A stretch of 64,000 bases of DNA, taken from the NCBI GenBank assembly GCA_021770065.1, contig JAETRR010000005.1:27001-91000 (forward strand). The letters run 5' to 3'. Both the position numbers and the translations under genes were made by a program. How positions within the stretch are numbered: position 1 is the stretch's first letter; every line of letters starts with the position of its first letter. This document shows positions 8,585-17,078 of this stretch, piece after piece. This DNA comes from Lachnoclostridium sp. Its GTDB lineage: Bacteria; Bacillota; Clostridia; Lachnospirales; Lachnospiraceae. Under the pieces are notes generated by a model that was given only the letters and a program-made list of their open reading frames with translations, searched no databases and was not told where the DNA came from.

Positions 8585-9564
8585 TAGAGCAGTGCCCCCC
8601 TTTCTTTCAGGAAACGCTTCTCAGAAGAGCGTGTCATCGCCAGATTCAGGAATACGGCGGCAATAATGATAGCGCCCTGCAGAGCCTTCTGCCATACGGA
8701 CAGGCCCGGAAGCAGACTGATAAACTGGGTAATCACACTCATCATCAGCCAGCCGATAAGAACACCGTCCACCGTTCCGCGGCCGCCCGTAATGCTGACG
8801 CCGCCCAGGATACAGATAGCAATGGCCTGCAGCTCATAGCCGTCGCCGATGGTATAGGTGCACATTGCATAGTTAGCCGTGTAAAGCATGCCGGAAATAC
8901 CGGCCAGCGCACCGCAGATAACAAAGGCCAGAAAACGGATTCTTGCCTCCTTGATGCCGGCAACCTTCGCTGATTCCACATTGGTTCCGATTGCATAGAT
9001 ACGTCTGCCTGTGGTTCTGTAATTCAAGTACCAGGCTGCCGCGATAAAGACGATGGCCGCAATCCAGAGAATGCTGGGAATCCCGATAATCTGCTTCCCG
9101 GCCCACGCCTGGTATCCCTCGGAAATCTGATGGGGGAACCACCAGTTTCCGCCGCTTAAGAGGAATGCAAAGCCTCTGTATATGTACATGGTTCCGAGTG
9201 TCGCTATCATGGGAACCACCTTTAAGTAGCCTACCACAAATCCGTTAAAGGCTCCGCAGGCAATCCCAATCACAAGGCTTAAAAGCACCCACACAATGTT
9301 GGGAATCTCCATATGGCTGCTCATCAGCGAGGTGCAGACCACGCCGGACAGAGCCAGGATAGAACCCACCGACAGGTCAATGCCGCCCGTTACCAGAACC
9401 ACCATCATACCCATGGCCAGAAATACGTAAACCGCATTATTCCGCAGCATGGAAATAATGGTATTTAAGGAAAACATGGAGGGCGTAATGATCCCTGCCA
9501 GAACCAGAAGCCCGATCAGGCCGAATACTAGACCGATGTTGCGATATCCGAATACTTTTTTCAT
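8584..9564 (-). CDS. Rhamnose ABC transporter permease
   Basis: A 326-residue RbsC-like permease with about nine membrane segments, the GGIDLSVGSILALSG signature and the ATPase-contact loop CILGGVSITGGRG. Length is normal. It pairs with the next permease to form the heterodimeric membrane channel of the rhamnose importer. It overlaps the ATPase gene by 4 bases and the next permease gene by 1 base. Confidence 0.9.
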   Translation of the reverse strand: MKKVFGYRNIGLVFGLIGLLVLAGIITPSMFSLNTIISMLRNNAVYVFLAMGMMVVLVTGGIDLSVGSILALSGVVCTSLMSSHMEIPNIVWVLLSLVIGIACGAFNGFVVGYLKVVPMIATLGTMYIYRGFAFLLSGGNWWFPHQISEGYQAWAGKQIIGIPSILWIAAIVFIAAAWYLNYRTTGRRIYAIGTNVESAKVAGIKEARIRFLAFVICGALAGISGMLYTANYAMCTYTIGDGYELQAIAICILGGVSITGGRGTVDGVLIGWLMMSVITQFISLLPGLSVWQKALQGAIIIAAVFLNLAMTRSSEKRFLKERGALL

Positions 9565-11075
9565 GCCCTGGCCTCCTTCCTCTGCTCACCCAGTGAAGCC
9601 GCCATAATCATTTCCTGCGTTACCTCTTTGTTGTCAAATTCGCCGGTTACATGGCCGGACTTCATAACCACAATCCGATCCGCCATGCCGAGCACCTCCG
9701 GCATCTCGGAGGAAACCATGATAATCGCATAGCCGTTTGCCGCCAGCTCGTTCATAATCTCATAAATCGAATACTTCGCGCCCACGTCAATACCCTTGGT
9801 AGGCTCATCGAGAATCAGCACCTTCAGAGAACAGTTGAGAAGTTTTGCAAACACAACCTTCTGCTGATTACCGCCTGACAATGAGGAGGGCGGCGCACTG
9901 ATATCCTTGGCTTTCAGGGATATCTTCTGGCAGAGCTCAATCGCTTTCTGAATCTCGGCCTTTTCGTCTAACATGTTTGCCTTAGCAAACTGCTTCATAT
10001 CCGCAGAGGACACGTTCTGATAAATGGGAAGCTCGTTGATCAGCCCCTGCGTCTGCCGGTTTTCCGGGAGCAGGCCGATACCGTGCTGGAAAGCTTCCAC
10101 CGGGGTCTTCACATGAACCTCCTGTCCTTCCAGTACAATCCTGCCGCTGTCGGGATTCATAATCCCGAAAATAGTCTGGCAGACTTCCGTACGTCCGGCG
10201 CCTACCAGGCCCGTGAGAGCCAGAATCTCGCCCTTCTTCACCTCAAAGGAAATATTCTTGAAATACCCTTCTTTGGAGATATTCTCCACCTTCAGTACGG
10301 TTTCCCCGATTTTGGCCGTCTTTTCCGGATACATCTGATCCAGCTCACGTCCTACCATAGCCCCGATGAGCTTCTGGTTGGAAATCTTATCCACGTCCCA
10401 GCATCCTATGTACTGCGCGTCACGGAATACGGTTACCCGGGTTGCCAGGCGGTACATATCCTCAAACCTGTGGGAGATCAGAATAATCGACACGCCTTCA
10501 TCGCGGAGCCTCTCTGCAATGGCATAAAGCTCTTCGCACTCATTGGCTGTCAGCGAGGCTGTCGGCTCATCCATGATGAGGATCCTCGCGTCCCTGGAGA
10601 GCGCCTTGGCAATCTCCACAAGCTGCTGTGCCGCAACGCTTAAGGAGCCCATGGGCTTTGTCACGTCAATCTCCTTACTCAGCGGCTCGATCAGTTCCTT
10701 GGCTTTCTGGTTCATCTGACGCCAGTCGTACATGCCCAGCTTGTTCTTAATCTCCTGCCCCATAAAAATATTTTCAGTCACAGACAGATCCGGGAATGCC
10801 GTTACGTGCTGATAAATCGCCGCGATTCCAAGTTTTGCAGAATCCATGGTGTTCCGGGGAGTAATCCGCTCTCCCTCCAGCAGCATGATTCCGCTGTCCG
10901 GCTGATGAACGCCTGTGATAACCTTGATGAAGGTGGATTTTCCTGCGCCGTTCTCGCCCATCAACGCGTGTATTTCACCCTTCTTCAGTTGAAACTGCAC
11001 ACCTGCCAGGGCGGTGACGCCGCCGAAGGTTTTGACCACATCCTTCAGCTCGAGAATGTAATTTTGCTCGCTCAC
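9561..11075 (-). CDS. Rhamnose ABC transporter ATP-binding protein (two fused ABC domains)
   Basis: A 504-residue sugar-type ATPase with two tandem nucleotide-binding domains. The first has Walker A GENGAGKST and signature LSVAAQQLVEIAKAL; the second has a degenerate Walker A (GLVGAGRTE) but a good signature (LSGGNQQKVVFAKLL) and Walker B (LILDEPTKGID). This one-active, one-degenerate arrangement is normal for the CUT2 carbohydrate family. The start is a GTG at 11075 with AAGGAG 8 bases upstream. It is the first gene of the operon, 38 bases after the predicted -10 box. Confidence 0.92.
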   Translation of the reverse strand: MSEQNYILELKDVVKTFGGVTALAGVQFQLKKGEIHALMGENGAGKSTFIKVITGVHQPDSGIMLLEGERITPRNTMDSAKLGIAAIYQHVTAFPDLSVTENIFMGQEIKNKLGMYDWRQMNQKAKELIEPLSKEIDVTKPMGSLSVAAQQLVEIAKALSRDARILIMDEPTASLTANECEELYAIAERLRDEGVSIILISHRFEDMYRLATRVTVFRDAQYIGCWDVDKISNQKLIGAMVGRELDQMYPEKTAKIGETVLKVENISKEGYFKNISFEVKKGEILALTGLVGAGRTEVCQTIFGIMNPDSGRIVLEGQEVHVKTPVEAFQHGIGLLPENRQTQGLINELPIYQNVSSADMKQFAKANMLDEKAEIQKAIELCQKISLKAKDISAPPSSLSGGNQQKVVFAKLLNCSLKVLILDEPTKGIDVGAKYSIYEIMNELAANGYAIIMVSSEMPEVLGMADRIVVMKSGHVTGEFDNKEVTQEMIMAASLGEQRKEARA

Positions 11076-11112
11076 CTTATCTTCTCCTTCCTTGCTTGGT
11101 CTTTATGCTACT

Positions 11113-11141
11113 AGATAACCCTAAAAACGAAGAATATTCAA
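11113..11141 (-). promoter_or_regulatory. Rhamnose operon promoter
   Basis: On the minus strand TTGAAT (11136-11141) and TTATCT (11113-11118) are 17 bases apart. The -35 box touches the first of two direct repeats, which is where an AraC-type activator binds at class II promoters. The -10 box is a poor match, fitting a promoter that needs an activator. Confidence 0.6.
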
Positions 11142-11175
11142 TATCAAATATTGTCTTTTCGATATCAAATATTGT
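11141..11175. promoter_or_regulatory. Two direct repeats 21 bp apart, probable AraC-family operator
   Basis: The 14-mer ATATCAAATATTGT occurs at 11141-11154 and again at 11162-11175, exactly 21 bp or two helical turns apart. Each is also an inverted repeat (CAATAT-CAA-ATATTG, with one mismatch in the second). Copy 1 abuts the -35 box of the rhamnose operon; copy 2 overlaps the -35 box of the regulator gene. This layout predicts activation of the operon and self-repression of the regulator. Confidence 0.65.
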
Positions 11176-11200
11176 TTTTCTGACATTTTTGTGCTATAGT
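11172..11200 (+). promoter_or_regulatory. Promoter of the AraC-family regulator
   Basis: TTGTTT (11172-11177) and TATAGT (11195-11200) are spaced by 17 bases. The -35 box overlaps the second direct repeat. The leader to the ATG at 11266 would be about 60 bases. Confidence 0.55.
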
Positions 11201-11265
11201 TGGAAAAAAGAAGTGAATCATTTGTCAATTCGAACAATTATTCCCAGGAAAGGATATCATCGCGT

Positions 11266-12114
11266 ATGAAATTACCACAAAAAGAGTATCCCCCCAAATA
11301 TATCCATAAGTCAAATCTTCTGTCAGACAAGTCCGTGAACCTGCCTTTCCAAATCCTTGAATGCGGATATTCCAATGAACGGGAGCTGAAATGCAACGCC
11401 AACTATTCCGAATTTATTATTTTTTACCTTCTGGACGGAGTGGCACAGTATACAAAATATAAAGATATCCAGTATGTGCACAAGGAGCATATTATCATCT
11501 CTAACTGCAATACCCGGCTGCGGTTCAGTAAAGCCACGCCAAGCTGGAAATATTTTTATATTATTTTCTCCGGAACACATGCCAAGCTTTATTATAATAT
11601 GATACGGGGAAAGAAGGGCGTGATTCCTGTTACCCCTCTCCACAATATTTCCGTGCATTTTACTTCCCTGTGTTCCTATAATTATACGAAGGATTTGTTT
11701 GTTCAGATGGAGGCCTGCTATCTCGTTCACCAGATCATCCATGAGCTTTTGATAGTCACCCATGAGATCGATGAGGCAAGACTGCTTACTCCCGTTCAGC
11801 AGACTATTGTGAACACGGCCCTAAAGTATATTGACGAACATTATAAGGATGACTTATCCGTGGACAGCATCTGTCAGAAGGTGAATTTTTCTAAATATTA
11901 TTTCTGTAAGATTTTTAAGGAACATACGGGAAAAACCCTGTACCAGTATCTGACTGAATACAGGGTTAATAAGTCCAAGGAATATCTTACTTACTCCAAA
12001 CTTTCGATCCATGCCATTGCCACAGAGGTAGGCTTTAAGAACACGCTGGCTTACAGCCGCTCCTTTAAAAAATTCACCGACATGACACCGAGCGAGTTCC
12101 GGGAAGCTTTTTAG
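11266..12114 (+). CDS. AraC-family transcriptional regulator of the rhamnose operon
   Basis: A 282-residue regulator, divergent from the transporter operon. Residues about 30-150 look like a cupin-type sugar-sensing domain. The C-terminal about 100 residues hold two helix-turn-helix motifs ending in the AraC signature (ATEVGFKNTLAYSRSFKKF, then TPSEFRE). An upstream in-frame TTG (11200) exists, but it lies at the predicted transcription start region; the ATG at 11266 has AGGA 11 bases upstream and is chosen. It probably binds the direct repeats at 11141-11175 and responds to L-rhamnose; the ligand is inferred from the neighbours only. Confidence 0.85.
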   Translation: MKLPQKEYPPKYIHKSNLLSDKSVNLPFQILECGYSNERELKCNANYSEFIIFYLLDGVAQYTKYKDIQYVHKEHIIISNCNTRLRFSKATPSWKYFYIIFSGTHAKLYYNMIRGKKGVIPVTPLHNISVHFTSLCSYNYTKDLFVQMEACYLVHQIIHELLIVTHEIDEARLLTPVQQTIVNTALKYIDEHYKDDLSVDSICQKVNFSKYYFCKIFKEHTGKTLYQYLTEYRVNKSKEYLTYSKLSIHAIATEVGFKNTLAYSRSFKKFTDMTPSEFREAF

Positions 12115-12149
12115 CTCTGCCCGTCAGTCCCTTAACAGGCAGAAGGCTT

Positions 12150-12401
12150 TTAAGATGCCTCCCTCTCTTCCAATTCATTGTTCTGTTCTTTTAAGCTTAA
12201 AAGAACATCCTGCGCAGAAAGCTCGTTCTCCTGCATGTAGATATAGAGCTCCTGCATTTCCTCGTCGCGTTTTGCTTTTAACAGCTCTTCTCTTTCCTTC
12301 TGAAGCACGGAAACTGCTTCCGTGTGCTTTCTAAGCTTTTCCTCGTTTTCTGCCAGCAGTTCTTCGTAGGTCTTTCTGGCTCTTGTTCTCGGCCTTGCCA
12401 T
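12150..12401 (-). CDS. Small coiled-coil protein of unknown function
   Basis: An 83-residue, highly charged protein starting MARPRTRARKTYEELLAEN. Its basic N-terminus precedes a long predicted coiled coil with about 30% Glu and Lys. AGGAGG lies 8 bases before the ATG, so it is very probably translated. I do not recognise a family. It stands alone between the regulator (convergent) and the tRNA gene, and a family A repeat occupies its leader, ending 20 bases before the ATG. Confidence 0.7.
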   Translation of the reverse strand: MARPRTRARKTYEELLAENEEKLRKHTEAVSVLQKEREELLKAKRDEEMQELYIYMQENELSAQDVLLSLKEQNNELEEREAS

Positions 12402-12420
12402 GTGTTTGTCCTCCTATTTA

Positions 12421-12544
12421 CAGTTCCGCAGTATCCCTCTCTGTGCATCTTTCTGAGAAGAATTTCCGACCGCACATTCATGCGCTCGTAAATCCTTCTA
12501 TGCACCTCGGGGATACTGCTGTTTTCAGTTCCGCAGTTTTGCGG
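12421..12544 (-). repeat. Structured intergenic repeat, family A copy 1
   Basis: A long imperfect palindrome. Outer arms GCAGTATCCC (12428-12437) and GGGATACTGC (12510-12519) pair perfectly; an inner pair is GTGCAT/ATGCAC. The apex keeps the family core ATTTCC...GTAAAT. The flank CAGTTCC is present on both sides. A second short hairpin (CCGCA/TGCGG, 12531-12544) follows, as in copy 3. Read on the minus strand it ends CGGAACTG 20 bases before the start of the 83-residue gene. Confidence 0.75.
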
Positions 12545-12586
12545 TTATGCTACTAGGAGTATATGCCTTTTCTGGATAATTTATGC

Positions 12587-12627
12587 AAAAAAAATCGCTG
12601 AAAGCTTCCGAATCTGGTCTTTCAACG
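12587..12627 (-). terminator. Terminator after tRNA-Leu
   Basis: CGTTGAAAG pairs with CTTTCAGCG (12596-12604 with 12619-12627) and is followed on the minus strand by ATTTTTTTT (12587-12595). It lies 10 bases after the tRNA 3' end. Confidence 0.85.
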
Positions 12628-12636
12628 ATCTTATCC

Positions 12637-12719
12637 TGCCGGCAGCGGGACTTGAACCCGCACGTGGTTGCCCACAACAGATTTTGAGTCTGCCTCGTCT
12701 GCCATTCCGACACGCCGGC
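12637..12719 (-). tRNA. tRNA-Leu (CAA anticodon)
   Basis: The 83-base minus-strand sequence folds into a full cloverleaf. The acceptor stem is GCCGGCG/TGCCGGC with discriminator A, the anticodon loop is CTCAAAA (anticodon CAA, reading UUG), there is a long variable arm as in leucine tRNAs, and the T loop is GGTTCAAGTCC. The 3' CCA is not encoded; GGAT follows the discriminator. It has its own promoter and terminator. Confidence 0.95.
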
Positions 12720-12757
12720 CTGTTCGCAGGTCTTCTCTCTTCTCTGCAACGAAATTT

Positions 12758-12786
12758 ATTGTATCACAAGTTTAGGCAAATAGCAA
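12758..12786 (-). promoter_or_regulatory. Promoter for tRNA-Leu
   Basis: TTGCTA (12781-12786) and TACAAT (12758-12763) lie 17 bases apart on the minus strand, about 38 bases ahead of the tRNA 5' end. Confidence 0.6.
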
Positions 12787-12798
12787 GCAAAAAGTTCG

Positions 12799-12827
12799 TA
12801 GACTTTTCCTTTTTTATCCTATATAAT
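12799..12827 (+). promoter_or_regulatory. Promoter for the YfhO-family gene
   Basis: A perfect TATAAT (12822-12827) follows TAGACT (12799-12804) at 17 bases. It is divergent from the tRNA promoter, with the two -35 boxes only 12 bases apart. The leader to the ATG at 12858 is about 25 bases. Confidence 0.55.
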
Positions 12828-12857
12828 AGTAAAAAAAATATTACGAGAGGCACAGTT

Positions 12858-15665
12858 ATGAAACCTTTTACTTTCCGATTACATACCGCCGGACGGCGTT
12901 TTTATTTTCTCTGCTATACACTGATATTTCTCCTGCTGTCCGTTTTTATCTTTTCGCCTTTTCTTTTAAACGGTAAATCTTTCATCTGGAAGCCGGACGG
13001 ATTGACACAACACTTCAATTCCCTGGTGTATTTCCGAAACTGGGCGGTTTCTATCCTGCGCACACTGATTTGCGAACACCGGCTTTCCATACCTCTCTGG
13101 GACTCTTCCATCGGCTACGGTTCCGATATTTTAACGACGCTTCATTATTACGTAATCGGCGATCCCTTAAATCTCCTGTCCGTGCTGACGCCTGTGCGGT
13201 ATCTGGAATACCTGTACGGCTTTCTGGCCATTTTGCGCCTGTATCTTGCAGGGGCCGCTTTTTCCTGCTATTGTTTCCGGATGAAGCGCGAAGGCTCGGC
13301 CGCCCTTGCCGGAAGCCTGATCTATGCTTTCTCCGGTTACGGGATTGCCCTCGCCCCTGTCCATCCCTATTTTATCAATCCCATGATTTATCTTCCTCTG
13401 CTTCTGATCGGGGTGGAACGGGTACTTCACGGGGAAAAGGGCCATCTGCTCATTGCCGTGACCGCCCTCTCCTCACTGAGCAATTTCTATTTTTTCTATA
13501 TGATTGCGATTCTGACTGTCATTTACTTTATCATCCGCTTCTTCTCCATGAAGCACGAAAACCGGAAAAAGGAACTCGGAATCTGCCTGGGACGGACTGT
13601 GTTCTTTTCACTGACGGGAACTGCCATTTCCGCCTGCCTCCTGCTGCCCATGCTGCTGCGTTTTCTCTCCGACTCCCGTTCAGACACAAGCCTTACCTAT
13701 TCCCCTCTTTACAGATGGGATTATTATGCACATATTCCGGAGCAATTCCTCTCTCTGTCCTTCTCCTCTGCCTGGACTAACCTCTGCTTTGCCACGCCCG
13801 CCCTTCTCTGCGTATTCCTTTTATTCTTAAAACGGAAACGTCTTGGCGCCCTAAAGGCCGGCTTCCTGGTACTGACCGCGCTGCTGCTGATTCCCGCCGC
13901 CGGTTCTTTCCTGAACGGCTTTTCCTATCCGGCCAACCGCTGGGACTTTGGCTATTCCTTCCTCATTGCTTTTATTACCGTCTGTCTCTGGCCCGAACTC
14001 TTTTCCTTATGCGCGAAAGAAAAATTCCGGCTGTTCTTTCTGTTTCTGGCATATGGAATCCTGCTGATCGTGCTTCCCGGCTCGGGATCTGCCCACGCCT
14101 TTTTCTCCCTGTTCCTGCTGCTTCTGACGCTTTTTTTCACAGCAGATCTGCTTCCTCATGTCCAAAGATTTCCCAAAGGGGCCCAGATCTGCCTTCTCTT
14201 TCTGGTTTCCGTAAATATCTGTGCCAATTCTGTCTTCTATCATCAGAACGATGCGGACTCTCAGATGAACCGTTTTGTAGACAGAGGAGAAGGCTATGCC
14301 TCTCTGGAACGCTCTGCCTCCGGCATGGCCAGCGCCTTTCTCAATGACCCTTCAGAATTCTGCCGCTATGCCCAGGATATCGTCCCTCTCCGAAACGATA
14401 CGCTCAACCAGAAAGCCAACAGCATTCATTATTACTGGAGCCTTTCTGACGGAACCGTGACACAGTTTTTCAACGAACTGGCCCTTCCCTTTAAAGAACG
14501 ATCTTTTAAATACGACAGTCTGGACAACCGGGCACAGCTCCACGCACTGGCCGGCGTCCGCTGGTATATCCAGCATGATCCGAATAAATACCTTCCCTAT
14601 CCTTTTGACGGGGTAAAGGTTTACGACTACCAGGACGATCTCTACTACGTTTCCGAAACCGGAGACTACCTGCCCTTCGGCTATACCAGCAATAACCTCA
14701 TCTCCCGGGAAACCTACAACAGTCTCACCTATATCCAGCGCCAGCAGGCGCTGCTCCAGGGCATTGTCTGCGAAACGCTTCCTGCAGGCACCCCTTCCCC
14801 GAATCTTACCTTCCAGGACCGGGCACTCCCTTTAAGCATCTCCTGCGGCTCCGGTATCCGTGAACAGAACGGCACCTATTACGCCGTGAATGACGGCGCC
14901 GAACTGACCATAAGCTTCGAAAGCATCCCCGGCTGCGAAACTTATCTTCTGTTAGAGGGGTTGGAAGCCCGCAGCTTAAGCGAATGGGAACTCTATACCC
15001 AGGAACCCACCGCACAATTCTTTGAGGAAGAACGAGCCGCACTCAACACACAGGAGCTGCGCCAGAAAAAGAAAGAGCACCGGAATGCCCCTGACATTGC
15101 CCGATTTCCCCTCACCTGCACCTCCGAAGTATTGAGCACTGCTTTCTGCTGCTACAACCAGCTGACAGAGAGCTCCTATGACCGTTCCGACTTTCTGCTC
15201 AATATGGGTTATGCCCGGGAAAGCCAGCACACCATAACCATAACCCTGCCCTACCGCGGCGCCTATACTTTCCGGAATATCTCCGTCATCAGTCTTCCCC
15301 TGGAAGACCTGTCCGGCCGGATAGCTGCACTTGGCCGGGAGCATCTGGAAAATGTAACCTTCACCGACAACCGGATCACCGGCAGCATCACTGTGTCCGA
15401 GCCCTGCTGTCTTTGCCTGTCCATCCCTTACTCCGAAGGCTGGACGGCTCTGGCAGACAATACACCGGTGCCCCTCATCCAGGCCGACACCATGTACATG
15501 GCTCTCCCCCTGGACTCCGGAACCCACACCATAGAACTCCGCTACTGCACCCCCGGCCTGAAGCCCGGCCTCCTGATCACCGTCATCGGACTTGCCGCCT
15601 GGCTCCTGTACCTTTTATCGGAGCGCCGAAAAGCGCATAGCCCTAACCTTTTTTCAGCTTCTTAA
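12858..15665 (+). CDS. YfhO-family multi-pass membrane protein
   Basis: A 935-residue membrane protein. The first roughly 500 residues contain some twelve hydrophobic segments, with the early loop FIWKPDGLTQHFNSLVYFRNW and the DSSIGYGSDIL segment typical of YfhO. A long extracytoplasmic domain follows, and one C-terminal membrane helix ends the protein. YfhO proteins are GT-C-like; in Bacillus and Listeria relatives they glycosylate teichoic or lipoteichoic acids. The sugar and acceptor here are unknown. The ATG at 12858 is chosen because AGAGG lies 7 bases upstream and the promoter lies just before it. The 3' end overlaps the convergent rluD-like gene by 23 bases with no room for a terminator. 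Confidence 0.82.
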   Translation: MKPFTFRLHTAGRRFYFLCYTLIFLLLSVFIFSPFLLNGKSFIWKPDGLTQHFNSLVYFRNWAVSILRTLICEHRLSIPLWDSSIGYGSDILTTLHYYVIGDPLNLLSVLTPVRYLEYLYGFLAILRLYLAGAAFSCYCFRMKREGSAALAGSLIYAFSGYGIALAPVHPYFINPMIYLPLLLIGVERVLHGEKGHLLIAVTALSSLSNFYFFYMIAILTVIYFIIRFFSMKHENRKKELGICLGRTVFFSLTGTAISACLLLPMLLRFLSDSRSDTSLTYSPLYRWDYYAHIPEQFLSLSFSSAWTNLCFATPALLCVFLLFLKRKRLGALKAGFLVLTALLLIPAAGSFLNGFSYPANRWDFGYSFLIAFITVCLWPELFSLCAKEKFRLFFLFLAYGILLIVLPGSGSAHAFFSLFLLLLTLFFTADLLPHVQRFPKGAQICLLFLVSVNICANSVFYHQNDADSQMNRFVDRGEGYASLERSASGMASAFLNDPSEFCRYAQDIVPLRNDTLNQKANSIHYYWSLSDGTVTQFFNELALPFKERSFKYDSLDNRAQLHALAGVRWYIQHDPNKYLPYPFDGVKVYDYQDDLYYVSETGDYLPFGYTSNNLISRETYNSLTYIQRQQALLQGIVCETLPAGTPSPNLTFQDRALPLSISCGSGIREQNGTYYAVNDGAELTISFESIPGCETYLLLEGLEARSLSEWELYTQEPTAQFFEEERAALNTQELRQKKKEHRNAPDIARFPLTCTSEVLSTAFCCYNQLTESSYDRSDFLLNMGYARESQHTITITLPYRGAYTFRNISVISLPLEDLSGRIAALGREHLENVTFTDNRITGSITVSEPCCLCLSIPYSEGWTALADNTPVPLIQADTMYMALPLDSGTHTIELRYCTPGLKPGLLITVIGLAAWLLYLLSERRKAHSPNLFSAS

Positions 15666-16557
15666 GCAGCTCCGCAAAATACCCGGGCAGCGGCGCCTCC
15701 ACCTCAATATACTTTCCGGTAGAAGGATGCACCACCCCAAGCACCATAGCATGCAGAACCTGCCCATGAAGCTCAAACGGCGCCTTCCCTCTCCCGTAAA
15801 CCTCATCTCCCAGAATCGGATGTCCCACGCTCGCCATATGCACCCGGATCTGATGCGTGCGCCCTGTTTCCAGCTCACATTCGATATACGTATACTTCCC
15901 GAATCTCTCTAAGACCCGATAATGCGTAACCGCATGCCTGCCCCCAGGCACCACAGCCATCCGCTTCCGCTCCACCGGGTGCCTGCCGATAGCTGCGTCC
16001 ACAGTTCCCGCATCCTCTTTCAGATTACCGCAGACAACCGCCCGATACCGCCGTGTAATGGAGTGCTCCTTAAGCTGCTCGGCTACCCTGTTGTGCGCCC
16101 GGTCATTTTTGCACACAACGAGAACCCCCGTAGTATCCTTATCAATCCGGTGCACAATTCCCGGTCTCATCACTCCGTTAATCCCGGAAAGCTCTCCCCG
16201 GCAGTGATACAAAAGCCCGTTCACCAGAGTTCCGGAAAAATGCCCGGCCGAAGGGTGCACTACCATATCCTTGGGTTTATTCACAAAAATCAGATCCGCA
16301 TCCTCATATAAAATGTCCAGGGGCAGATCCTCCGGCAAAACCTCCATCTCCACAACAGGAGGCATCTCCAATTGAATCACATCCCCTGGACTCACCTTAT
16401 AATTGGCCTTCAGGGGCTTTTCTTTAAGAGAAACCCCTCCATCCTTAATCACCTTCTGAATATAAGAACGCGAAAGATCCGGCAGCTCTTCCGCCAGATA
16501 CCGATCAAGCCGAAGCCCTGCCCTTTCCTTTACCTCAAAGCTCTTTTTTTCACTCAT
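15643..16557 (-). CDS. RluA/RluD-family rRNA pseudouridine synthase
   Basis: A 304-residue RNA-modifying enzyme. An S4 RNA-binding domain covers about residues 10-70; the catalytic domain has the HRIDKDTTG motif with the nucleophilic Asp139, and GRTHQIRVHM near the C-terminus. It turns specific uridines into pseudouridine, most likely in 23S rRNA. The ATG at 16557 is chosen over an upstream frame opening because it overlaps the end of lspA (8 bases) and fits the family N-terminus. lspA-rluD order is standard in Firmicutes. The position modified cannot be assigned. Confidence 0.92.
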   Translation of the reverse strand: MSEKKSFEVKERAGLRLDRYLAEELPDLSRSYIQKVIKDGGVSLKEKPLKANYKVSPGDVIQLEMPPVVEMEVLPEDLPLDILYEDADLIFVNKPKDMVVHPSAGHFSGTLVNGLLYHCRGELSGINGVMRPGIVHRIDKDTTGVLVVCKNDRAHNRVAEQLKEHSITRRYRAVVCGNLKEDAGTVDAAIGRHPVERKRMAVVPGGRHAVTHYRVLERFGKYTYIECELETGRTHQIRVHMASVGHPILGDEVYGRGKAPFELHGQVLHAMVLGVVHPSTGKYIEVEAPLPGYFAELLKKLKKG

Positions 16558-17077
16558 CCTCTGCCGCTTTCCCTTTCTTTCTGACAGCGAAAAACTCCAG
16601 CTCATCCTCCTTATAATAAAACAGGATCAAAACGGCAAGCAGGGCAGCCCCCACTGTCACATAACAATCCGCCACATTAAAAACCGGAAAATCAATCAGC
16701 TTAAAATAGAAAAAGTCCACCACGTACGAATTTGCCGCCCGGTCGATCATATTGCCGACAGCTCCGGAAGCCAGCAGAATTCCGACAAAACGTATGGGAT
16801 AAAAGCGCCTCCCTTCCGGAAGCCGCAGATAATAAAAAGCTGTCAGACCAAGAATCAGCACTGTGCATACCAGAAAAGCCGCCTTCTGTCCCTGAAAAAT
16901 GCCAAAGGCCGCCCCCCGGTTCTCCAGATAATTTAATTCAAATACTCCCTCCCACAGTACAAAGGGCTCCTGTCCCTTTAAGTGCAGGACCGCCAGACGC
17001 TTGGTCCACTGATCCAGCAGAGTGAGAAGGATTACGGACACAAGGCCTGCCAGATTATACTTTATCTTTTTTGTCAT
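16550..17077 (-). CDS. lspA: Lipoprotein signal peptidase (signal peptidase II)
   Basis: A 175-residue, four-helix membrane protease that cleaves lipoprotein signal peptides after lipid attachment to the cysteine. The two catalytic aspartates are visible in GNMIDRAAN (Asp112) and FNVADCYV (Asp137), and the NRGAAFG motif is present. A charged C-terminal tail of about 20 residues extends beyond the last helix. It starts 1 base after aroB ends. Confidence 0.96.
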   Translation of the reverse strand: MTKKIKYNLAGLVSVILLTLLDQWTKRLAVLHLKGQEPFVLWEGVFELNYLENRGAAFGIFQGQKAAFLVCTVLILGLTAFYYLRLPEGRRFYPIRFVGILLASGAVGNMIDRAANSYVVDFFYFKLIDFPVFNVADCYVTVGAALLAVLILFYYKEDELEFFAVRKKGKAAEDE

Positions 17078-17078
17078 C

